NCBI RefSeq assembly: GCF_049747295.1
Contig: NZ_JBMHJM010000001.1
Span: forward strand, 1,426,001 to 1,490,000
Length of the DNA: 64,000 nt
Reading direction: 5' to 3'
Source: Afipia sp049747295
GTDB taxonomy: Bacteria > Pseudomonadota > Alphaproteobacteria > Rhizobiales > Xanthobacteraceae
The notes under the pieces were generated by a model. The model did not search any database and was not told where the DNA came from. It saw nothing but the letters and a program-made list of their open reading frames with translations. How positions within the stretch are numbered: position 1 is the first letter of the stretch; each line of letters opens with the position of its first letter. This document shows positions 45,001 through 60,000 of this stretch, piece after piece. A program made the position numbers and the translations under genes.

Positions 45001-48000
45001 GCCGATCCCGACCAGGGTCAAGAGCCCAAGGCCCATCACAATTCCAAGCACGGCGGCCCGCTCGGCACGCCCATGATGTCCGGCGCCGATGTTCTGTCCC
45101 ACCAGGGTCGAAACCGACATCGACAGGGCCATGGCAGGGATAGTGATGAACTGCAGCACATTTGCGCCGACGCCGTAAGCCGCGAGCGTTTGCGTGCCAA
45201 ATCCGGCAACTAGAAATGACATCGCCATCGGGCCCAAGCCCCGCGCCGACAATTCGATCGAGCCAGGCAGGCCGAGCAGGAACGCCCGCTTGATGTAGGC
45301 GAAATCAGGTTTCAGGTTGGCAAGCGTCAGTTTGATTCCATGCCGCCCGCGAAACAGGAGAAGCAGCCCCGCCGTAGCGGCCAACGCTTGCGTCAACAGG
45401 GTCGCATAGGCCGCGCCGGTCACGCCCTGCGGCGGCAATGGACCGGCACCGTAGATGAAGAGCGGATCGAGCGCGAAATTCAGAGCCACCATGCACATGA
45501 CGATCACAAGCGGCATACGCATCTGGCCGACGCCACGCATCAGCGCCTGAAACATCGCATAGAGAAAAACAAAGATCACGCCAAAGAACGAGACGCGCAT
45601 GAAACTCAGCGCGTTCGCATAGACATCCGGAGCGACACCCAGCCAGTGAATCAAATGCGGCGCCATGGCGTAGCCCGCCATGGCGAACACCGCGGATATC
45701 GACGCGACCGTCATCATGGTCTGCGCCGCCACGTGATTGACCATGGATTGGTCCCCGGCGCCGGCATAGCGCGCGCACAGCGTCGCCCCGGCGATGCCGA
45801 ATCCGGCACCGGCCGCGATCACCAGGAACATCACGGGCATGTTGAGCGAGACCGCTGCCACGGCGGCGGCACCGAGCCGCCCGACCCAGAAGGCATCGGT
45901 CAGTTGATAGCCGGTCTGCAGCAGGTTCCCGAGCATGACGGGAATGGCGAAACGCACCAGTGCCGGACCGATCGGCCCTTCGGTGAACAGGCGGGGACCT
46001 TGAGAAGCCATTGCGGACATCTCCCTTAAATTAGATTGCTTAGTCTAATTTATAAGCCCGTTGGCGGAGGGGTCAATCATTGATAGACTGAACAATCTAA
46101 CTTATTCGTGAGCTGAGATGCGCAAGGTCGATCCGGTCAAACATGCGGAAAAACGCCAGGAAATCCTGGAAGCGGCGGCGCGCTGCTTTGCCCGCGACGG
46201 CTTTCATGGCGCGACCACCGCCGCGATCTGCGCCGAGGCCGGCATCAGTCCCGGCCACCTCTACCATTACTTCGCCAGCAAGGAGGCGATCATCGCCGCG
46301 ATGGCGGATGCCGCTCTGGAGCGGGCAGCAAAGAGGCTTGGCGACATTGCGGAGGATTCGAACATCATCGCCACCCTCGCCGCCGAGGTGGAGCAGACCA
46401 AGCCGCGTCACATCCGTACGCAAAGGCCGATGCTGCTGGAGATGATGGCGGAAGCCGGACGCAATCCTGCCGTTGCCGAGATCCTGCATAAGCACAGCAA
46501 GGGAATGCGCGATCTTCTCGCCGAGCTCGTGCGCAAAGGTCAGGATGCCGGCGAAGTCGATCCGTCGCTGGATGCAGATCTTGTTGCAGCGATTCTGATG
46601 AGCGTGGTCGACAGCTCAAAGATCCTGCCGGTCCGCGATCCAAAGCTGGACAAGGGCAAGGCGATGGATCTGCTCAAGATTATGATCGCGCGGTTTCTCG
46701 CGCCGCAGAAACCCGCATCCGGCTAGTAGCTGTCTGTCGCATCAGCGTTGCCGCAGCCGGTCCAGAACGCCGGCCGATGCAAAGCCATCCGCCGGGGCAC
46801 CGATGGACGCCTGAAAGCTGCGCAAGGCCTGGCGGGTCTGACCGCCGAGATTGCCGTCAGGTTCGCCACGATAGAATCCGCGTTGCGCCAGCAACTCCTG
46901 CAACTCGAGCCGCTCCGCACGCGACAGCACGCGCTCCTGGCGCGGCCATGCCTGCACCAGCGGGCCGCCGCCGCGCAGGCGATCGGCAAAGTGGCCGATG
47001 GCAAGCGCATAGGCCTCTGCCGGATTGTATTTCGTGATGGCGCGGAAATTCCCGAGCATCAGGAAACCCGGCCCTTCGCTACCCGCAGGCGCAAGCAAGA
47101 ACGCCTTGTCGCTGTTGCGCGGAAATCCTTTGCCACCGGCGCGGCGGAGACCAAGATGCTCCCACTGCGCGATCGTCATGACCTTCGAGCGGTCGGCATA
47201 CATGTAATTGAAGCCCGGCGGCACCTCGACCTCGTAGCCCCATGTCTGCCCCGGCACCCAGCCGTTCTTCCTGAACATGTTCGATGTCGAGGCCAGAATA
47301 TCCGGCACGTCATCAACTATGTTGCGGCGTCCGTCGCGATCGAAGTCCACCGCGAAGCGCTTGAATGCCGACGGCATGAACTGCGTCGCGCCGAATGCGC
47401 CAGCCCATGATCCGCGCAATTGCTGCGGCGTCAGGTCGCCATGATGAAGAATTTCCAGCGCATCGAGAAACTCTTCCCTGAAATAGGCCTGGCGGCGGCC
47501 GACGCAGGCGAGCGTCGCGGTCGAATTCAGCACGCTGCGGTCACCGCCCTGGGTCGAGTAATTCGACTCGATGCCCCAGATCGCCGCCACGATGTAGCGA
47601 TCCACGCCGTAGACGTGTTCAACCGCGTCGAAGGTGGCTTTGTATTTCGTCAGCATTTCACGGCCGCGGGCCAGGCGCGTGTCGTTGACCAGCACGTCCA
47701 GATAATCCCACACCGCCTTGGTGAATTCCGGCTGGGAATCCACCAGGTCCATGATGCGCAGGTCCGGCGAAAGGTCCGCCGTAAACCGCTGGAAGCTCTC
47801 CTGCGAGATGCCACGGCGCGCGGCTTCCGGCCAGAACCCTGCGATACATTGGTCGAAATTCGCCGCGCGCTGCCGGATGGCGGCGGCTGTCATCTCCGGA
47901 TGGCCGGAGGCACCGTCCTCTCCGCTCCATTCCTTTGCGGATCCCGCCTGCGCCATGCGGCGCGGCGGTGCGGCAGGGCGCGGGCCACTGGACTGCGAAA

Positions 48001-51000
48001 TTGAGCCGGTGACGTCACCGTTGGATGGCGCCGGACCACCGCCGGCCATCATGCACGCGGATACCGCCACTGCCAGCACACCCAGCGCCAGCATTGTTGC
48101 ACCCGCAGACAGTGTTCTGCTGATTGATTCAGAAACCCGCATGTCGGCCTGTATTCCCGGAAAATGCCCCGGACACTAGAAGGCCCAGACGGGGTTTCCA
48201 CCGTCTTAACAAGTGTGCACTTTTTCGCGTCCAATCAATGACGGGGCGACCGCAAAATCGCCACCGCCATTTTACCGCCCTGTCACACAGCGGGCGGATT
48301 GCGTTCCAAACTCGTGGTCCGCTGATGCCAATAGGGATAGGGCAGCGTGACCTTGCTGGCCTCATCGAGCCTGGCGACCTGTTCCTTGGTCAGATTCCAG
48401 CCGATGGCGCCGAGGTTCTGCTTGAGCTGCTCCTCGTTGCGCGCACCGACGATGACCGTCGACACGGTCGGCCGCTGCAGCACCCAGTTCAGCGCGATCT
48501 GCGGCACGGTCTTGCCGGTCTCCTTCGCGATCTCGTCGATCGCATCGACCACGCGATAGACATGCTCGTCGGGCACGGGCGGACCGATCTCGGCCGTGGT
48601 GTCAAGGCGGCTGACCTCCGGTCGCGGCTGCCCGCGCCTGATCTTACCGGTGAGACGGCCCCAGCCGAGCGGCGACCACACCACCGCGCCGATCCCCTGG
48701 TCCTTGCTCAGCGGCATCAGCTCCCACTCGTAATCGCGACCGACCAGCGAATAGTAGGTCTGGTTGGCGACGTAGCGCGGGTATCCGTATTTGTCGGCAA
48801 CAGCGAGAGCCTTCATCAGGTGCCAGCCGGAGAAGTTCGACACGCCGACGTAGCGGATCTTGCCCGCGCGAACGAGCGTGTCGAGGGTCGACAGCACCTC
48901 TTCGGGCGGCGTCATGGCGTCGAAACCGTGCAATTGAAAGAGATCGATATAATCGGTGCCGAGCCGTTTCAGCGATCCTTCCACCGCAGAGATCAGGTGA
49001 TAGCGTGACGAGCCGATGTCGTTCGGCCGATCACCGAAACGGAACGTGGCCTTGGTGGAGATCAGTGCCTTGTCGCGTCGGCCCTTCAGCGCTTCGCCCA
49101 GCACGCGCTCGGATTCCCCCAGCGAATACACATCAGCCGTATCGAACATCGACACGCCGGCGTCGAAGCAGATGTCGAGCAGCCGGCGCGCTTCGGTCGC
49201 GTCGGTCTTTCCCCAGCCGGCCAGACGGCCCACGCCGCCGAAGGTGCCGGTGCCGAATGACAGCGCCGGAACGGTGAGGCCCGAGGCCCCGAGACGTCGA
49301 TAGTCCATTATTCGTTTACTCCCGAATGATGCGAACGGTTGACGGCTCCGCAACAGAGCCAGAGGCGGGTCACGACAAGACTAAGCGAGGGCTCATTTTC
49401 ACGCCAGACGACCAAACCGCATGGGGGATGCGCCTGACGAATCATGAGCAAGGTAGTCCGAAACACCGACTTTCCGTGCACGATGGCGGCAACCACGATC
49501 ACACATCCGCCGTTTTGCGCCTTTGTTCTATCGGCCAAACACGCTACCAACGGAACATGTTCGACCCTAGAATTTTAAAACGTTAACCATTTGGATCCCC
49601 GCCCTTTGTCCTCCCTCACGCCGCACAAAAGAGCCTCATGAAAATCCGCAAAGCCGTCTTCCCAGTCGCCGGTCTCGGCACTCGCTTCCTGCCTGCCACC
49701 AAGGCAATGCCGAAGGAAATGCTCACAGTGGTCGACCGTCCGCTGATCCAGCATGTGGTGGACGAGGCGCTGGAAGCCGGCATCGAGCACCTTGTGTTCG
49801 TGACGGGGCGCAACAAGGGCGTCATCGAAGATCACTTCGATCGGCCCTATGAGCTTGAGGACACGTTGAAGGAGCGCAACAAGCTCAAGGAAATGCACAT
49901 TCTCGAGCGCGACCAGCCCGAAGCGGGCTCGACGTCATTCACCCGTCAGCAGGCGCCGCTCGGCCTCGGCCACGCGGTCTGGTGCGCGCGCGACATCGTC
50001 GGCAACGAACCATTCGCCGTTCTGCTGCCGGACGTGCTGGTGAAGCACAAGCCGAGCGGCCTGAAACAGATGATCGACGCCGCGAACGCGGCCGGCGCGC
50101 AGAAGGCCAACATCGTGGCGGTCGAGGAAGTGCCGATGGATCAGGTGCACATGTACGGCGTGGTCGGCGTCGGCAAGACCAAGGGCGATCTGTTCGAACT
50201 CGCCGGCATGGTGGAAAAGCCGAAGAAGGACGTCGCGCCGTCGAATCTCTCGATCACCGGGCGCTACATCCTGCAGCCGGAAATCTTCAACGTGCTGGAG
50301 ACGCAGGAGCGCGGTGCGGGCGGCGAGATTCAGCTCACCGACGCCATGCTCGGATTGGCCAAGTCGCAGCCGTTCTACGGCTTCAAGTTCAAGGGCAAGA
50401 GCTACGATTGCGGCTCGAAGTCCGGCTTCCTCGCCGCCAACATTGCCTATGCCATGGACCGCGACGACCTGCGTGACGACTTGCGCGCGGAAATGAAGAA
50501 GTACCTCTGACCTGCAGCGCTTCCGTTTCCGATATACGACAAGTTGATCGCTCGTCGCCAATGCGACGGGCGATTGTCCTATTTCGGACATAAGCCGATC
50601 TGCTGCTGCGACGTTTGATCGCTGCCGACGGAACTATTCCCTCTGCGACACTCGTTGCCGCTGGTCCGCGTTCCAATTTTGTGGAAAGCTCCGCTCAGGG
50701 CAGGTTGTCGTGAAAAGCTGGTGGCGTTCTCTGTATCGGCGGGTCGAACCCGGTTTTGCCGGGTCACTGGGGCTGGCGTTTGCATGTGTTGCAGTCGCAG
50801 TTGTTGCGCGCATGTTTCTCGGCCTGATCGGCTCGACGCTGTACTTCGCAACATTTTTTCCAGCGGTTCTGATCTGCGCGCTGATCGGCGGCCGCACGCC
50901 GGGATTGTTTGCGATCCCTCTCTCCATCATCGCAGTGTGGTGGGCGTTCATTCCGCCGGCGTACTCGTTCGGCCCGCTGACATCGGTGAACCTGTCGAAT

Positions 51001-54000
51001 TTCACCCTGTTTGGGCTGTCGAGCCTGTTGGTGGTGTGGCTCGCGATCCGGCACCGGCGCACCGTGTTCGAATTGCAGGACCGCGACCAGCAGCGCGAAC
51101 TGCTGGTGCATGAGATCGAACATCGCGGCAAGAACATGCTTGCCGTCATGACATCGCTCGTCCAGCAGACCGTGAAGGACAAGGATGAAGCCGACACGCT
51201 GATCAACCGGATGCGCATCGCGGCCGACAATCGCGACCTGCTGCATGATCCGGCGGACAATGCGATGTCGCTACGTGACCTGCTGACGGCGACGGTGTGC
51301 GAACCGTACGGACAGGACCGCGTCGTATTGACCGGACCGGACGTGCGGCTGAACGGAGGCGAGGCCCGTAGCCTGCGCATCGTGTTTCACGAAATGACGA
51401 CCAACGCGGTGAAATACGGCGCGCTGTCCGAGCCTGCGGGCCGCATCGACATTGATTGGTCGATTGAAGACGCCAAGCTCGCCATCGACTGGTGTGAACG
51501 CGACGGGCCGAAAGTCTCCGCACCCAGCAAACACAATTTCGGCTCCAAGCTGATCAACGTCACGCTGAAGCAGATGCACGCCGAGCTGGAGCCGACGTTT
51601 GCGGAGACCGGATACTGCTACCGGATTTCGTTTGCGTTGGGGTGAGCGGCGAGGCTGTGACGTGGTTGCAAGGGCCTACGCGTACACAAACACTCGCAAA
51701 GAGAAGCTTATTGCTAGTTGCAGATCCTATCGATAATTTCCCTACAGTAGCAATTGCCGATCCTGCCTTTGACTTTGCGGTGAGGGCTTAGATCGTAGAA
51801 ATACTGGGGTGCACCATGGCTCTCGCCGATGAAATTAAGGCAGCGAGAAAAGAAATCGTTTCAGATAGCTATGATATGTCGATAGGAGAGATAATTAATC
51901 TCTATAAGAATGAAGAGATTAAGATTCATCCTGCATTTCAGCGGTTATTCCGTTGGGACGATACACGAAAAACTCGGTTTATTGAGTCGCTCCTCCTCGG
52001 CATTCCAGTCCCACCCATCTTTGTCTATCAAGACGAAGATGGGATTTGGGAGCTTATTGACGGGCTTCAGCGACTATCGACAATTTTCCAATTCGTTGAC
52101 GTGCTTCGAGGACCGCGCCGAGAGGAGCTTGGCACACTCGTTCTTAGCGGTACGAATTTTCTTCCTGCGTTAGCGGGCAAACGCTGGGAGCCATCAACTC
52201 CAGAATCTGACGATGGAATCGGCCAGGCACAGCAACTCGAATTAAAACGAGCTCGGCTCCGCGTCGAAATACTTAAGAAGGAAAGCGATGTTCAGGCCAA
52301 GTTTGAGCTTTTTCAGCGGCTCAACACTGGCGGAGCGGGGCTTACTCAACAGGAAGTTCGGAATTGCGTTGCGGTGATGCTGAATAAAGATTTCTTTGAC
52401 TGGTTGGTGTCCGCGTCCAATGCGCCTGACTTTTTGAACACAACCAATCAAACAGAAGCAGCACTCGACGCACAGGCAGGCGTGGAACTGGCGCTACGCT
52501 TTGTTTCCTTTCGCAATGTGCCGTATGAACCCGGCCTCGACGTACATGAATATCTTGATAAGGCGCTTCCAAAACTAGCCACAGGCACAACTTTTAACCA
52601 AGCTGCAGAAGACGCGACGTTCAAAAAAACTTTTGCGATTCTCAATGCCGCATTGGGCACAAAGGCATTTAAGCGATGGGATGGAGAGGAATTCCGAGGT
52701 AGTTTCCTTATGTCCGTCTACGAGGTTTTGGCAACCGGGGTCTCGAAGAACATCGCGGCGATCTCTGCTATGAATGAAGCTCAACGAAATGACTTCATAT
52801 TGTCGAGAGCTAAATCTCTTTGGGACAACGAAATTTTTCGCGCAAATTCTGGAGCTGGCGTTCGAGGGACCACTCGTCTAGTCAAACTACTCCCTATGGC
52901 TGAAGAATTTCTTCGCCCTTAGGGTCCGATCTCATGAGCAAGGTAAGAACCTTAACCCAACTTCAAGACGAGTTGGACAAAGAGATAAGCTGGCGAAGAA
53001 AGGAAATAGCCGGACTAAAATTAAGCGTACGAGGCGCAGGTGCCTTAACGGAAGCAACTCTTATCCGAGCTGGCATTACCTTGCTTTATGCGCATTGGGA
53101 AGGCTTCATAAAAAATGCCTCTTTGCTCTATTTAAATTACGTGAACAACCAAGGCCTCAAATATAACGAACTGAAAAGTTGCTTTGTTGTGTTCGGCATC
53201 AAGGGACACCTGAATACGCTTGTTCAATCGAAGAAAACTCGAAACAACGTAGACGCCATCGACTTCATTTTTAGCGAACTAAACAAACCAGCAAAAATGT
53301 CGCTTGCTTCCGCCATAGATACGGAAGCAAATCTGAGCTCTAAGGTATTTAACAACATAATTTCCTCACTAGCTTTTTCGTCCGCGCCTTATGAAGCGCG
53401 ATATAACTTAATCGATGAGAGCCTAGTGGATCGAAGAAATAAAATTGCACACGGAGAATTTTTAGACTTGAACGCGACTGATTGGCGAAAACTCGCCGAT
53501 GAAATTCTTTCTTTGATGAACATGTACAAGACGGAAATTGAGAATTCTGCGTCTTTAGCAGAATTCAAAAGGGCCTAAGATTTATCACATAACAAGCCGT
53601 TTGCCGCGGAGGATGCCCCCCCCCGCAAAGACATGGGAGTTGAAAATAGACCTCGCGACGAGGAGATGCACACGCCTACCGCTGCACGCGCACGCCCAGC
53701 ATCACCACCGTCGCCTTTGAGCTTGCATCGGCAATCGAGCTTTCCAGCCAATCCTGGCGCACCTGCGCCTTGATCTGGAAAGTGCGGGACAACTTGTAGG
53801 CTAGATCACCCTCGACAAAGTAGCGGCGGTCGAAACGCGCACCGTCGTAATCCGTGGTGCCGGTGCCGGCCTTGACCGTGCCGATCAGCCAGCGGCGGAA
53901 TGCGTGATCCACCTGCACGGAATAATCGCGCGACAATGAACCGGCGACACCGGGCAGCGTGGTTTCATCGATGGACGAGGTTGCGGCGAGTGTCACCGTC

Positions 54001-57000
54001 GTGAGGCCGCTGGCAGTCCATATCAGCGAGGCGCTGGTCAGCAATCCGCTCAGGTCCTGGAGGCGCGGGTCCTGATAGGTGCGCATCGAATAGCCGATGG
54101 CGGCTTCGCCGGTCAGCAGCCGTGAGAACTCGAAGGTGGTACCGGCTTTCACGTAGCCGCCATTTGAATCGCGCTGGAAGCCCGAGCGATCGAACTTGAC
54201 GTCGTGCACGCGCGTGTCGGCCTGCACTTCGCCGAACGGCTTGAGACCGGGCATCAAATCGTAGCTGACGCGCGCGAGGCCGCCGAACTGGTTGAAGTTG
54301 CGGTCGTCGTTGGTGGTCGACGTGCCGTCGGTGAGCAGCGACTGCTGATAGGTGGTGCGGTCCGCAAGTCCCGCAACGTTGACCTGCAGGCGGTTGAAAT
54401 CATGCTCGACGCCGGCGGTCACACCTACGTCGGTCGCCAACGGATATTTCGCCAGCCCGACCTGGATGTTCGGCGAACCGGGATTGTCGGTGAAGACACG
54501 CATCCGCAGTTGCGTATTGATGCGGGTATCGCGCTGGACGTCGACGCGGCCATCGATCTTGCCGTCGAAGCTCGGCGTATCGAGGTTGGTCGGTATCGGC
54601 GAAGGTCCGCCGCTGGCGGGGGGCGGAAAGGTCGAACCATAGCCGGTGAAAGAGCCGCGCAGATCGGCGATCAGCGAATGCCGTTCCCAGTCCGACGCGA
54701 TCAGCAATTCAGGCGCCACGGTGTAGAACGCCGAGCCCTTGGGCGTGTCGATGCGGCCGGGGTTGGTGTTGTAACCGCCCCAGACTTCAACAGCCGCCTT
54801 GCTCAGAAAGCTGCCGGTGTGGAAGCCGACATTGGCGAACGGATCGTCTTCCACCCGCAGCCGCCGCCGCGTCGGCTGACCCGGCGCATTGCCGGCAACG
54901 GACGGCGACACCGGCGCAGCAACGCGCGTGCTTCGATTTGGCGTGGCAGATTCGGGGGGGGTGCCCGGGCCGGCATATTTCGGTTTCGGCGCACCGGGAT
55001 AGAGCTTCGGCCGTTTTCGTGTCCGGTTCAGCGAATCGAAGCCGGTGTCCGATGCTCCCGACGCCGGCGGAATGTCGTAGGTCGGGGTCGCGCCGATGCG
55101 TGACTGCGCCGGCGCGGATCGGCGGCGTTGATCCTGATCGTCGTCGATTTCAGCCGTTCGTCGCAGCGGCGACAGTTCCGGCGGCGCGAACCCACCCTGC
55201 ACCGGATTCAGCATGTTCGAGGTCAGCGTCTGCGCGTGGGCGACAACAGGAGCAGCAGCCACCAAAAGGAATGAGGTACCCAACACGCGGCAGGCCGGGA
55301 GCGCACGCCACTCGGGCGCGCGCCAGCACTGGTCCCCCAACCCCCAAGGTCGCTGCCAACCTGGCACTTCCAAAACCTCTCCAGCCCCGGAACGGCCAGG
55401 GCCCACTCCAAAAACGCAACAAATTCAGTGGATTGCGACGAGGAACGCCGTCACCCGGCGTCTGCAAACGCCGTTAACAGAGTTAAAACAAGTATGGTTA
55501 ATGGGGAGTTGAGAGACGCTAGTGGTCCGATTCTAACGTTCGCCCCCGTCTCGCGGGACACTCTCCGCTTCACCAGCGCGTCGCATTGGGTTTGGCGGCG
55601 TGCTAAGCAACGCTCACCACGGCGCCTCTGGCGCCCCCTCTTCTGGAACGACGCTCTGGAACGTTTTATGGCCACTTCAAAACCGCGGGCAGCAGCTACC
55701 GTGACTCCTCCGACATCGCCCGCGATCGCATCCGCCCTCCGGACTCTCGAGGCAGAAGCCAGCGGCGTTGCCGCCCTTGCCACAGCGCTTGAAGCCGATC
55801 TCGGCGCGCCGTTCACGGCTGCAGTCGATCTGATCCGCAACGCCAAAGGCCGCCTGATCGTGACGGGGCTCGGCAAGTCCGGCCACATCGGTAAGAAGAT
55901 GGCCGCCTCCTTCGCCTCCACCGGCACGCCGGCGTTCTTCGTCCACGCGGCGGAAGCGAGCCATGGCGATCTCGGCATGATTACGCCTGATGATGTCATC
56001 ATGGCGCTGTCATGGTCCGGCGAGACCGCCGAACTGAAGAATCTCATCACCTATTCGCGCCGCTTCCGCATCGGCCTGATCGCGGTGACGTCCGAGGCGA
56101 CTTCGACGCTGGGCGCAGCCGCCGACATCGCGCTGACGCTGCCGAAGGCGCGTGAAGCGTGCCCGCACAATCTTGCGCCGACCACATCGTCAGTGATGCA
56201 GCTCGCGCTGGGTGATGCACTGATGGTGGCGCTGCTGGAAAGCCGCGGCTTTACCGCGCTCGACTTCAGCACGCTGCATCCCTCCGGCAAGCTCGGCGCG
56301 ATGCTGAAGTTCGTGCGCGACCTGATGCACCAGGAGACCGCGGTGCCGGTGAAGCCGCTCGGCACCAAGATGTCCGACGCGCTGGTGGAAATGACCTCGA
56401 AGGGATTTGGCTGCGTCGGCATTGTCGACGGCCGCGGCGACATCGTCGGCATCGTCACCGATGGCGACCTGCGCCGTCACATGCGGCCCGACCTGATGAC
56501 GGCTAGCGTCGACGAGGTGATGACCAAGAACCCGAAGACCATCCGGCCCGATTTGCTGGCGAGCGAGGCGCTGGAAATCCTCAACTCGTCAAAGATCACC
56601 GCACTGATCGTGACCGAAGGCAAAACACCGGTCGGCATCGTGCACCTGCACGATATTCTCCGAGCAGGCGTCGCCTAGGATACCAGCTCAACCGTCAGGC
56701 TCGCACCATCCGCCTGGGTCACCTTCACCCGGCTGCCGGACGGCGCGTCCGGCCCGGCCACGCGCCAGATGGTGTCGTCCACCCGCACGGTCCCGACACC
56801 GTCAATGATCGGCTTCTCGAGCGTAAAGACGCGGCCGACCAACCCTTCCGCCCGCCGATTGAGAAATGGCGTGTCGGTCGGCTTCTCATGGTCCCGCGCA
56901 AAGTGCCGCCATAGCGGCACCATTGCGATCGCCAGCGCGGCGAAGGCGATGACCTGAACCTGCCATGACCATATGATACCAAACGACAGCAACCCGACGA

Positions 57001-60000
57001 TCAAAGCCGCGAGCCCGAGCCACAGCATGAATACGCCGGGCGCAAAGGTCTCGACAGCCATCAGCGCCACGCCAAGGATCAGCCAATTCCAGGTCCCTAA
57101 TTTTGCCAACAGGTCCATCATGGCATGCGCCTTTCTCAGGCCGGCTTGGTCGGCGTGGTGTTCGGCACGGTTGACGCACGGCGCGGCGCGGCGGCAGCAC
57201 CGCCCTCACCGAAGGTCGCCTTGGCGATCTCGGCGATGCCGCCGAGCGAGGACAGAATGCCGGTGGCTTCCATAGGCAGCATGATGATCTTCTGGTTCGG
57301 CGAATCCGCGAGCTGGCCGAACGCCTTGATATATTTGTCGGCGATAAAGTAGTTCAGCGAGGCGACGTTGCCGCTGGCGATGGCGTCGCTCACCATCTGC
57401 GTGGCCTTGGCTTCGGCTTCTGCCGCACGCTCACGCGCCTCGGCATCGCGGAACGCGGCTTCACGCCGGCCCTCAGCCTGCAGGATCTGCGCCTGCTTGG
57501 CGCCTTCCGCGCGCAGAATTTCGGATTGCCGCTGGCCTTCGGCCTGCAGAATGTCCGCACGCTTGACGCGTTCGGCTTTCATCTGCCGGCCCATGGCTTC
57601 GACCAGATCGGCCGGCGGAACGATGTCCTTGATCTCGATACGGTTGACCTTGAGGCCCCACGGCGACACTGCGGCATCGACCACGCGCAGCAGCCGCTCG
57701 TTGATCTCGTCACGATGCGACAGCACCTGATCGAGATCCATCGAACCCATCACCGAGCGGATGTTCGTCATGGTCAGCGTCACGATCGCCTGATTGAGGT
57801 TCGCGACCTCGTAGCTCGCCTTCGCGGCGTCGAACACCTGATAGAACGCAACACCGTCGACCGTCACCGTCGCGTTGTCCTTGGTGATGACCTCCTGCTC
57901 GGGAATGTCGATCACCTGCTCCATCATGTTCACCTTGCGGCCGACACGATCAAAGAACGGGACGATGATGTTGAGGCCTGGTTCCAGTGTCCGGGTGTAT
58001 TTTCCGAACCGCTCGATGGTCCAGTCGTAGCCTTGCGAGACCGTTTTCACGCCGGCGAACAATGTGAAAATGACAAGCAACACCAGCGCGATCGCGAAAA
58101 TATCAAAACCGGACATGAACAACTCCCAAAGGGTGGCAAGCCATGACTGCAATACGACTCGTCACCGTGATCCTAGCACGGGCGTATGACCGCTGCTCTG
58201 TCCTTGGTCAGCCGCGGAATTAAACAGGTTCGAAAGAAAGGGCTTTGGCGGCCGAGGATGGCCTACCGGGCTTGGCTCAAACCCAGCCCTGAAGCTCGCG
58301 CAGTACGATTTGGCGGATCATGTCCATGCCTTCGTCGCTGTCATTGAGACAGGGAACGGCGGAAAACGCCTCGCCACCGGCCTTATGGAAGATCTCGGCG
58401 TTTTCCTGCACGATTTCCTCCAGCGTTTCGATGCAATCCGCGGAGAAGCCGGGTGTCACCACCGCGATGCGCTTGACGCCTTCCTTGGCAAGCCGCTCGA
58501 CCGTCTTGTCCGTATAAGGCTGCAGCCATTCCTGATAGCCGAAGCGCGACTGGAACGTCAGCATCAGGCCCTTCTCGTCCAGACCCATACGCTTGCGCAA
58601 GGCTTCGACGGTGGCAACGCACTGGGCCTGATAGGGATCACCCTTCGCGATGTAAGACTGCGGCATGCCATGAAACGACGCGATGATCGTGTCAGGCTTG
58701 TCGGACAATGTCGCCAGATGCTTTTCGATCGAGATGGCGAGCGCATCGATGTAGCTCGGCTCGTCGTAATAAGGCGGCGTGAAACGCATGGTCGGCTGCG
58801 CCCGCATGTCCTTGAGCGCGGTCGCGACCTTGTCCACCACCGTCGCCGAAGTGGCCGCCGAGTACTGCGGGTACATCGGCATCACGAGGATGCGCTCGCA
58901 TCCCTGCGCCATCAACGCCTCGAGCCGCGATTTGATCGACGGGTTGCCGTAGCGCATGCCCCAGTCGACGACGACATGCTTGTAATCAGCGATCGAGGCG
59001 GCGAGCTTGTCCGACTGCGCGCGCGTGATGGTCTTCAGAGGGGATTCGTTCTGTTCGGTGTTCCAGATCTTCAGATAGTCCTTTGCCTTGCGCGCAGGAC
59101 GAATACGCAGAACGACACCATTCAGGATCACCTGCCAGAGCAGCCCCTGGTTTTCGATCACCCGCGGGTCCGACAGAAATTCGCGCAGATACACCCGCAC
59201 GCCCTGGGCATCGGCCGTATCGGGTGTGCCGAGATTGACCAGCAGTACGCCGACGCGCCCCTGCGCTGCTTCGGTGACCGGGCGTCGCGTGTCGAGTGGA
59301 ATGACCGTTGTCATGATGGCTGTGGCATCGCGCTTTGGCACACCGATGTCAAGCTAGCGCGATCAGAAGCAGGTGGTGCGTTCCGCGGCAATATAGCCCA
59401 GCAACAGGCCGACGCCGAACAGCAGGACAAGCCCCGCCGCAGCGAACTCGATCCCGCGCAGGAAAATAGCCCCGCCGCCATCCCGGCCTGCGGCCATGCG
59501 CGCTGCGATGCCCTTGGCGGACACCGCAACGAGCGCAATCGTCGACACCGTGATCGCAGTTCCAAGTCCCATCACGAACGTCGCGGCAACCCCCGCCCAG
59601 AACATGCCCTGCGCCAGCGCAAACACCAGCACCAGGATGGCGCCCGAACATGGGCGGATGCCGACGGTGAGGATTGCGCTCAGGCCGCGCGACCAGCCTC
59701 CCGGGCCGGCGAGCTGGCTTGGCTCCGGACCGTGCGAGTGCCCGCAATGCTCGTCATGAACATGACCCGCATGATCGTCGCCGTGATCATGATGATGGTG
59801 GTCATGATCATGATGGTGAGCGTGTCCGTGGTGATGATCATGATGCGCGTGATCATCATGTCCATGAACCGCCCGCGCATGGGCGGACGCATGCGAATGG
59901 CCATGATCGTGGTCGTGATGCGCATGGACATGACCATGTCCCGCCATGGCGGGGACAAGCTGAGGCACCGCCGCACCGCGCCACGAGCGCAGTGCCCGGA